Part shown: in pieces, positions 58,403 through 64,000 of the stretch | Numbering within the stretch: the stretch's first letter is position 1 | Layout of the letters: each line of letters begins with the position of its first letter | Assembly (NCBI GenBank): GCA_964645405.1 | Contig: CAZYCA010000042.1 | Coordinates: forward strand, 248,001-312,000 | Source of the DNA: JAMWDF01 sp964645405 | GTDB taxonomy: Bacteria > Ratteibacteria > UBA8468 > B48-G9 > DSTR01 | Length of the DNA stretch: 64,000 nt | Reading direction: 5' to 3' | Notes under the pieces: generated by a model | Seen by the model: the letters and a program-made list of their open reading frames with translations, nothing else | What the model was told of the DNA's origin: nothing | The model's database searches: none | Made by a program: the position numbers and the translations under genes

Positions 58403-60034
58403 ATGAGAAGATTGTGCCTGATTTTCTTTTTGTTCAGTCTCACTGTAGTAGCCGTGGATATTAAAAAACTTCCTGAGGAAGAACAGTCTTTAGCCAGCAC
58501 AGTTGACCCCTGGGGTCTGGCTTTCAGTGACCAGCTGGCTCGTTTCACCTCCTATTTTGAAAGTTACCCTGAGGCAGAATTTCTGGCAGGTGTCACCCAT
58601 AATCTGGTTAAACTCTGGCCAAATAAGTACTGGTTCCGCGGTATGGTTTTAGGACCTGGAAAAGTCCACCAGACTGCCAGACTCTGGGCTGTACCTGATT
58701 CTACCGTTAGTTTTCAGGTGGTTATCCTTCCGCGTACAGGTGCTCAGCAGGCCAGATACCGGGTGGTAGCCACTGCTGGTGTGCCTGTCTCTATCTTCAG
58801 AGAGATATTCGTTACCCTGGACAACCCCCCTTATCCCCGGTTCCAGAGCCAGCAATGGCCTGACCCTCTTCTGTTAGAAAACTCCTGCGAACTTTCCGGT
58901 ACACAGGCAGGTGTCTTCCTCATAGAGTTAAAAATCCCGACTGGAGAAACAAGACAACGGCTCACCTGCGATATACGGGTCTCTGGAGACCGGGGACAAC
59001 CGGTAAGGTTTTCCGTACCTGTGGAAGTAGTAAAGCTAAGGATACAACCCAAGGATTTCCCTCTGGTAGCCTGGTTCTCCCGGGAAAGACTCTCGGAAGT
59101 TCAATTTCAGGAGATGTGCAGTCTTGCGCTGGAACACCATCTGCAAGTCTTCTGTCAGGAATACCTTGCCAGTCTCTGGGTAGAACCGCAAAAGTTTGAA
59201 CAGTTCATCCGTTTCCTGATGTCTAAAGGACAGCGGTACTTCCAGATACACAGGGTTGACCAGGCACTTTATGATTTCTTGAAAGAGAGAAACTGGCTTT
59301 CTTACTTTCTGGTTTACAGCAATGTTGATGAACCTTCTGAAGAAACATTTGTCAACAAGAACATTCCCTTTGCAGAGAATTTCCGCCGCCAGTTCCCTGG
59401 ACTGCGCATCTTTCTGGCTTCTGAGTATCATCCTCAGATGGAAAAAGGTTGTGACATCTGGCTCACAGACCTGTCCAGCAGCCGGTATGACCCGAGTAAC
59501 TTTGAATTACCGGAAAAACCGCTTTTGTGGCATTATTACTGCCATTTGCCCATCAATTTTCAAATGCGGGCACCACTGGTACAGGCCCCTAATATGCTGA
59601 TTGATAACCCTGCCTTAGAACACAGGATTGCTCTGTGGATGTCCTGGTACTTCCGTGCAAAGGGTGTTTTCATCTGGGCTGGTAACCGGGAATGGAATAC
59701 CCTCAAAGATTTCTGGCAGACTGGAAGTCTTAACGTCCAGCCTTACAAATATCCTTATGGTGGTATCCACCACGGGAATGGCTTTCTTGTTTACCCGCCA
59801 GTTACCCCGGAAGGACAGGTTTTACCATCACTGCGGCTGAAAATACTGCGTGATGGTATGGAAGATATTGCCATCCTTACGGCAATTGAAAAAAACTATG
59901 CAAGACAGTTTAAGAATACCCTTTCACCTGTGCCTGACGTTTTTGTCCACCCTCACTACTATGACCATCTCCCGGAAAAACTTCTGCAACACCGTGATTA
60001 CCTTCTCGCACAGCTGAGAAAGTTAGGACTGTAA
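58403..60034 (+). CDS. Secreted DUF4091 (GH123-like) protein
   Basis: A 543-residue exported protein with signal peptide MRRLCLIFFLFSLTVVAVD. The N-terminal 200 residues are beta-rich (ARLWAVPDSTVSFQVVILP), followed by a barrel. FLVYSNVDEPSEE near residue 310 supplies an Asp-Glu pair of the kind used by GH123 N-acetyl-beta-galactosaminidases. LPSLRLKILRDGMEDIAILTAIEK near residue 475 is the DUF4091 C-terminal signature. It starts 12 bases after the giant glycosidase gene. Activity is inferred from family resemblance only. Confidence 0.78.
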   Translation: MRRLCLIFFLFSLTVVAVDIKKLPEEEQSLASTVDPWGLAFSDQLARFTSYFESYPEAEFLAGVTHNLVKLWPNKYWFRGMVLGPGKVHQTARLWAVPDSTVSFQVVILPRTGAQQARYRVVATAGVPVSIFREIFVTLDNPPYPRFQSQQWPDPLLLENSCELSGTQAGVFLIELKIPTGETRQRLTCDIRVSGDRGQPVRFSVPVEVVKLRIQPKDFPLVAWFSRERLSEVQFQEMCSLALEHHLQVFCQEYLASLWVEPQKFEQFIRFLMSKGQRYFQIHRVDQALYDFLKERNWLSYFLVYSNVDEPSEETFVNKNIPFAENFRRQFPGLRIFLASEYHPQMEKGCDIWLTDLSSSRYDPSNFELPEKPLLWHYYCHLPINFQMRAPLVQAPNMLIDNPALEHRIALWMSWYFRAKGVFIWAGNREWNTLKDFWQTGSLNVQPYKYPYGGIHHGNGFLVYPPVTPEGQVLPSLRLKILRDGMEDIAILTAIEKNYARQFKNTLSPVPDVFVHPHYYDHLPEKLLQHRDYLLAQLRKLGL

Positions 60035-60039
60035 AAAAA

Positions 60040-61443
60040 ATGAAGAAAAAATATCTCCTGGTAGTGTTATGTTTCTTGCTCTTTACTCTTACCGGCTGTG
60101 TAAATTTGAACCTGTCCCGGCCGGCACGGGAAGAGACTGCGATTTTTCTTGAGAGAAATGATGCTGTCTTTTCCCCAGAAGGCAGCGTCCTGCCCGGGAA
60201 AGTCGCTTTTTCTCCTGATGGCCAGTTTTATGCCAGAGAACTGGAACCTGTGAATGAAGGCGTGATAGGAATTTTTAACAACAGTGATAACACTTTACTT
60301 CTCCGCATTAAAGCTCAGAAGACTAATAATGATTTAAAGGGTCTGGCGTGGTCTGCTGATAGTAAACTTCTGGCTGTAATGTACCACGGGGGAGACCCGG
60401 ATGGTATCAGCATATATCTGGCTGAAACCGGGGATTTACTCAGACATATATCTATTGACCGACATTATCACTTTCTGGCTTTTGGCAAACAAAACCACAT
60501 TCTTCACCTGGCTGTTTCTCTTCAGGACCCGGTAGAAACAATCTGCCTGAGAAAAGACAAGTTTACCAGTTTCTGCGGGGTTAACCTACCCTGGATTAAC
60601 TACGGCTGGGATGTAGGTCGCCATCCCTGGAACGGGAAACATGGAGGTTTTGCTACCAATCGCAGCCGGCTGTTTGAGGATTTTTCTCTTCTGGCTAAAC
60701 ATCAGGTAAAGGTAGTCAGGGTGTTTATTTTCTGCGATTTACGTAGTGGCTTCTTTTTTAATCTTCAAGGAGAACCAGTTGCCCTGGATAACTATGTTAT
60801 GACTGACTTTCAAACACTTTTAGATGTCGCCAGCTCTACCGGTCTGAAGCTCATCCCGGTCCTCTTTGACTATACCATTGCTGACGGCAGGGAAAGCGAA
60901 AATGGAATCAAGGTTGGTGAATATCCCTCTTTCCTTGAGGACCCTATCCGGAGAAGGAAACTTCTCGCAGTTTTAGCTCCTTTTTTCCACAGGTTCGGGC
61001 AGCATCCCGGGATTCTGGCGTGGGATATTTTTAATGAACCTGACAATATTGTCCTGGTAAGTGAAGCAGACATTGATTGTTTTCTGACAGAAACAGTTTC
61101 CTTTCTTAAAAAATTAGCACCAAAGGCTGCTGTGACCATTGGCGGCAAGAACATAGAAAGCTTCTCCAGATGGAAATATTTACCTGTTGATTTCTTGCAG
61201 TTTCACCATTTCTCTTCCAGTGAAAACTTACCCCGGATAGACAGGAGAAAACAGGTTTTTCTTCCTGCTTTACCGGTGTTAATCGGAGAATGTTCGCCTT
61301 CCACAGTTGTTTCTCAACTGCAGGCAGCCTGGGAAGCAGGCTATGAGGGTTGTCTTTTCTGGAGTTTAAATGATATACTGGAAGAAAATGAATCTTTGCG
61401 TTCTCAACTACCCTTTTATCAGGCCTGGGTAAGCGTGCATTAA
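60040..61443 (+). CDS. Lipoprotein glycoside hydrolase (GH5/GH-A-like) with short WD40-like N-terminus
   Basis: A 467-residue lipoprotein: MKKKYLLVVLCFLLFTLTGC ends in a lipobox with Cys20. Residues about 45-165 look like two or three beta-propeller blades (KVAFSPDGQFYARE, GLAWSADSKLLAVM), too few for a complete propeller. Residues about 180-460 form a GH-A barrel: FCGVNLPWINYGWDVGRHPW, ILAWDIFNEPDN near residue 325 (Asn-Glu acid/base) and VLIGECSPS near 412 (nucleophile Glu). It starts five bases after the DUF4091 gene. It would act at the membrane surface on an unknown glycan. Confidence 0.8.
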   Translation: MKKKYLLVVLCFLLFTLTGCVNLNLSRPAREETAIFLERNDAVFSPEGSVLPGKVAFSPDGQFYARELEPVNEGVIGIFNNSDNTLLLRIKAQKTNNDLKGLAWSADSKLLAVMYHGGDPDGISIYLAETGDLLRHISIDRHYHFLAFGKQNHILHLAVSLQDPVETICLRKDKFTSFCGVNLPWINYGWDVGRHPWNGKHGGFATNRSRLFEDFSLLAKHQVKVVRVFIFCDLRSGFFFNLQGEPVALDNYVMTDFQTLLDVASSTGLKLIPVLFDYTIADGRESENGIKVGEYPSFLEDPIRRRKLLAVLAPFFHRFGQHPGILAWDIFNEPDNIVLVSEADIDCFLTETVSFLKKLAPKAAVTIGGKNIESFSRWKYLPVDFLQFHHFSSSENLPRIDRRKQVFLPALPVLIGECSPSTVVSQLQAAWEAGYEGCLFWSLNDILEENESLRSQLPFYQAWVSVH

Positions 61444-61460
61444 TACTGAAAGGAGAAGAC

Positions 61461-61787
61461 ATGGAAGAAAAAGACATAAAGGAAGGAAAACCTGTAGCCT
61501 GGATGTCTTATGTGTCAGTACTTTTTCTTGTGCCCCTCCTTTCCCAGAAGGAAAATCCTTACTGTAAATTTCATGTTAAACAGGGGATAGTTCTTTTTAT
61601 TGTTAGCTTTATCTGGGCAGCTGCCAGTGGTGTCCTTGCCTGGCTTCCGGTTGTCGGAATGCTTACCATCCAGATTGGTTGGTTGCTGCTGCTGGTTCTC
61701 TCTATCATCGGTATTGTCAATGCACTTTCCGGCAAGACTGAGAAATTGCCCCTCATTGGCCAGTATGCTGAGAAACTTAACTTTTGA
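61461..61787 (+). CDS. DUF4870-like small membrane protein
   Basis: A 108-residue protein with about three hydrophobic helices and the family pattern VAWMSYVSVLFLVPLL, then NPYCKFHVKQGIVLFIV, where the conserved F-H-x-x-Q-G motif sits just before a helix. The Tic20-like DUF4870 family has no established function in bacteria. ATG 61461 follows AAAGGAG. It ends the co-directional run and its stop codon is one base from that of mutL. Confidence 0.8.
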   Translation: MEEKDIKEGKPVAWMSYVSVLFLVPLLSQKENPYCKFHVKQGIVLFIVSFIWAAASGVLAWLPVVGMLTIQIGWLLLLVLSIIGIVNALSGKTEKLPLIGQYAEKLNF

Positions 61788-61788
61788 A

Positions 61789-63504
61789 TTATTTTCTTCT
61801 CAAAAACTGCTGGTCCATGAAATCTTCTTTGATTTCCACGCAGGTTGGACGACCATGGGGACAGGTGTAAGGGTCCTGACACCTTAATAAATCGTTTTTC
61901 AGGCTGACTGCTTCCTCTTCCGAAAGTGTCCTGCCAGCCATTACTGCCTGCCGACAGGCACGACAGGCAAGCATTTGTTTATCATCCTTTCTTAAATCAC
62001 CTCCTGCCAGAATGTTTCTCAGCGACACGTCAGGAAAGGAAAGAACAACAGGGTAGGAATGAACAGCAATAGCCTGCCGGTCAAACTGCGTCGTGGCAAA
62101 ACCTATTTCTTCCAGCTGCTGTTGTCCTTCTGACCAGGATAACATCTCCTGAGGGGACAGTTCCATTACCAGAGGTGTCAGCAAATTCTGGACTTCCACC
62201 CTGCCCTGCTCAAACTGCGTCAGTAACTGTTCATAAACAATACGTTCGTGCGCAGCATGCTGGTCAACAACAATGAGAGAACCAGTTGCTTCAAAAAGAA
62301 GATATTTTCCTGCAAAACTGCCTACATACCTTCCCCGGGTGAGTTTTTCCCGTAAATTTTTAGAATCAAATGGTTCCGCTGGTTCCGCAATAGATTTTAC
62401 CTCCTCATTCACCGGTGAGGACTGAAAAATGTCTGTTTTCTGTTCTTCTTCTGAAATCTTCCCTGCTGTCTCTCTTACCGGCGGGAAAGAAACTTCTACC
62501 TGTCTCATTTTTCCCTGAGTCAGTAATAAGTTTTCTGCGGCTTCTTGCAAACGGGATAAAACTATCTGTTCATTAGCCAGCTTAACCTCTCTTTTGGTAG
62601 GATGGATATTCACATCCACGTTTTCCGGTGGTAGAAAAATAGAGACAAAGAAAAAACCCTTTACTTCCGGCGGAAAAATTGTGCTGAAAACCTCATTTAA
62701 AAGGGCACTGATACTCCGGTTATAGACAGGCCTCTTGTTCACAAAGACAAACTGCAAATCTTTTCTCACCCTGCGTATGTTAATGTCACCCAGAATAAGC
62801 TGAAAACGAAAACCATCCTCAGGAAAATCAAAATCTTCTGTGAGAAGATGTTTTCTCTTCAGGTTTAATGCTTCTTCAATTCTTTCCCTGAAATCCTTGC
62901 GTGCTGGTAAATGGAAAACAGTATGGTCATTATGCGTGAGAACGAAACTGATATCCGGGTGAATCAGTGTGTAAGGTAAAACAGTAGAGACAACCTGACT
63001 GAATTCTACTTCATCTTTCTTTAAAAACTTCCTTCTGACAGGAACGTTGTAAAATAACTCCCTCACCTCTACTTCTGTACCAGAAGGTCCGCCAAAGGTT
63101 TTTTCCCCTACCTTCACACCAGCCCGCAGGTGAATCTCCTTACCTGCCGGAAACTGTTTGCTGCAACTGCGTACCAGTACATCGGAAACTGCAGCAATAC
63201 TGTATAAAGCCTCACCACGAAAACCAAGAGATGTGATAAAATTTAAATCTGCTGGCCGAAAAATTTTGCTGGTGGCGTGCCGGGAAAAAATTATTTCCAG
63301 GTCATCTGGATGAATACCTGTTCCATCATCTTTAACACAGATTAAACTTTTTCCAGCCTTTTTCAGGGCGATATTTATTTTCCCGGCCTCAGCATCCAGG
63401 GAATTTTCCACCAGTTCCTTGACAACAGAGGCAGGGCGTTCAATCACTTCTCCAGCTGCAATCTTGCTGACTACTTCTTCCGGAAGAATTTTTACTCTGC
63501 CCAT
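61789..63504 (-). CDS. mutL: DNA mismatch repair protein MutL
   Basis: A 571-residue mismatch-repair ATPase. The N-terminal GHKL ATPase is complete: KILPEEVVSKIAAGEVIERPASVVKELVENSLDA, DDGTGI, ATSKI and GFRGEALYSIA. The C-terminal endonuclease motif VDQHAAHERIVYEQL near residue 420 and CPHGRPT near the end show a nicking-type MutL, as in bacteria without MutH. It would act with MutS, which is not in the window. ATG 63504 follows AAAGGAAA; an upstream in-frame ATG adds residues not conserved in the family. Confidence 0.97.
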   Translation of the reverse strand: MGRVKILPEEVVSKIAAGEVIERPASVVKELVENSLDAEAGKINIALKKAGKSLICVKDDGTGIHPDDLEIIFSRHATSKIFRPADLNFITSLGFRGEALYSIAAVSDVLVRSCSKQFPAGKEIHLRAGVKVGEKTFGGPSGTEVEVRELFYNVPVRRKFLKKDEVEFSQVVSTVLPYTLIHPDISFVLTHNDHTVFHLPARKDFRERIEEALNLKRKHLLTEDFDFPEDGFRFQLILGDINIRRVRKDLQFVFVNKRPVYNRSISALLNEVFSTIFPPEVKGFFFVSIFLPPENVDVNIHPTKREVKLANEQIVLSRLQEAAENLLLTQGKMRQVEVSFPPVRETAGKISEEEQKTDIFQSSPVNEEVKSIAEPAEPFDSKNLREKLTRGRYVGSFAGKYLLFEATGSLIVVDQHAAHERIVYEQLLTQFEQGRVEVQNLLTPLVMELSPQEMLSWSEGQQQLEEIGFATTQFDRQAIAVHSYPVVLSFPDVSLRNILAGGDLRKDDKQMLACRACRQAVMAGRTLSEEEAVSLKNDLLRCQDPYTCPHGRPTCVEIKEDFMDQQFLRRK

Positions 63505-63564
63505 GGTTTCCTTTTTTGAGAATATCATCTTTTCAGACCGGTAGCAAAAACAGCACAAAAATAC

Positions 63565-63593
63565 TTGTCAGAAAAGAGTTTTACCTATATAAT
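63565..63593 (+). promoter_or_regulatory. Strong promoter giving a nearly leaderless transcript
   Basis: TTGTCA (63565-63570), a 17-base spacer and a perfect TATAAT (63588-63593). Transcription would begin near 63600, only about four bases before ATG 63604, and no ribosome binding site is present. Confidence 0.6.
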
Positions 63594-63603
63594 CCATTCT
63601 TGC

Positions 63604-64000
63604 ATGAAAACAAGAATAATCGTCTGGTTTTTTCTTCTTGTAACAGTTTCTCAGGCTGCTGACAGGGGAGTACTGGCGCCGGTTGCCCGTCGCAAATTCC
63701 AGGAAATCATTGCTCCGCTTTTTGAAGGAAGAATTTCTGTGGAAGATTTTGAAGTTTCTATCCCTGCCCGCACTGTAACACTTCGTCACCTCAATATTTC
63801 TTCACCACCAGGATTTGGCAGCCAGCCTATGCTGACTGTAGAAACTGTTTATCTGAAGGTAGCCCCCATGTTGCTTTTGAAACATCAGTTCCTGGTTACG
63901 GAAGTCCTGATTTCAGAACCGGTACTCATCTGTTACCAGAGACCTGATGGCAGGCTTAATCTTGCCAGTGAGCTGATGCGTCTGGTAAAAACAAAAACTC
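63604..64000 (+). CDS. AsmA/DUF748-like exported protein, N-terminal part
   Basis: The first 132 codons of a gene that runs off the right edge. MKTRIIVWFFLLVTVSQA is a signal peptide. The repeated pattern VEDFEVSIPARTVTLRHLNISSP, VETVYLKVAPMLLL and VTEVLISEPVLICYQRPDGRLNLA is the AsmA/DUF748 N-terminal fold, in which beta strands with a late P-x-G-x-[LW]-N-[LI] motif build a lipid-transfer or membrane-assembly tube. Proteins of this family lie between inner and outer membranes, so a diderm envelope is suggested. Start ATG 63604 lies ten bases after a -10 box. Confidence 0.72.
   Translation, partial: MKTRIIVWFFLLVTVSQAADRGVLAPVARRKFQEIIAPLFEGRISVEDFEVSIPARTVTLRHLNISSPPGFGSQPMLTVETVYLKVAPMLLLKHQFLVTEVLISEPVLICYQRPDGRLNLASELMRLVKTKT

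Noticed and set aside
1..64000. CRISPR arrays, tRNA or rRNA genes, transposases, prophage genes
   Set aside because: None recognised on reading both strands; a covariance-model tRNA search could not be run.

Overview
This 64 kb window looks like chromosome from an uncultivated, anaerobic, polysaccharide-degrading bacterium of moderate G+C. Starts are bacterial (AGGAGG-type ribosome binding sites, some GTG/TTG), sigma-70-like promoters are easy to see, and TGA is used as a normal stop. The mix of many unusual glycoside hydrolases, a sulfatase, VCBS/PA14/HEAT proteins, several Gfo/Idh/MocA oxidoreductases and a split, archaeal-type glutamate synthase suggests a PVC/Omnitrophota-like or other candidate phylum. 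I cannot place it further without a search. No rRNA, tRNA, CRISPR array, insertion sequence or prophage was recognised.

Layout. 1-4432: end of an Mrp/NBP35 Fe-S carrier, a broken DsrE-like gene, an ABC-2 transporter pair, a DUF89 protein, a methyltransferase and an MBL-fold hydrolase. 4477-20718: carbohydrate-active genes (heparinase II/III-like lyase, two TIM-barrel glycosidases, a PA14/SGNH-like protein, GH4, CBM9-like protein, sulfatase, VCBS protein) with an embedded GT2 transferase plus polytopic membrane protein. 21006-42057: a nitrogen/glutamine island. 42072-44109: flavodoxin and DUF1846. 44115-51799: sugar-catabolism modules (three Gfo/Idh/MocA enzymes, two TIM-barrel sugar isomerases, a TauE exporter, a UroD-like protein, a nitroreductase). 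51934-61787: one long co-directional run with a HEAT protein, an epimerase-like protein, a 1506-residue glycosidase, a DUF4091 protein, a lipoprotein glycosidase and a DUF4870 protein. 61789-64000: mutL and the start of an AsmA-like gene.

The most interesting part is the island at 21006-42057. Almost every enzyme in it makes glutamine or glutamate or spends the glutamine amide: a glutamate-synthase-like FMN enzyme, pyrG, purF, carA, carB (two pieces), guaA, nadE, glnA, a five-gene split glutamate synthase and gdhA. Three of its transcription units (21006, glnA, gdhA) begin with a leader in which a hairpin with an A-x-x-G-x-x hexaloop overlaps an intrinsic terminator just before the ribosome binding site. 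The nadE leader has two adjacent hairpins of the same loop type followed by a hairpin covering the ribosome binding site. This is the architecture of ANTAR-protein antitermination targets, so the island appears to be a local RNA-controlled nitrogen regulon. No ANTAR protein is in the window, but an ECF-sigma-like gene sits between nadE and glnA.

Two genes in the island carry possible lesions: carB is divided by a single in-phase TGA, and nadE has lost its conserved C-terminus to a frameshift. Together with the broken DsrE gene they are either real decay or assembly errors that need read-level checking.
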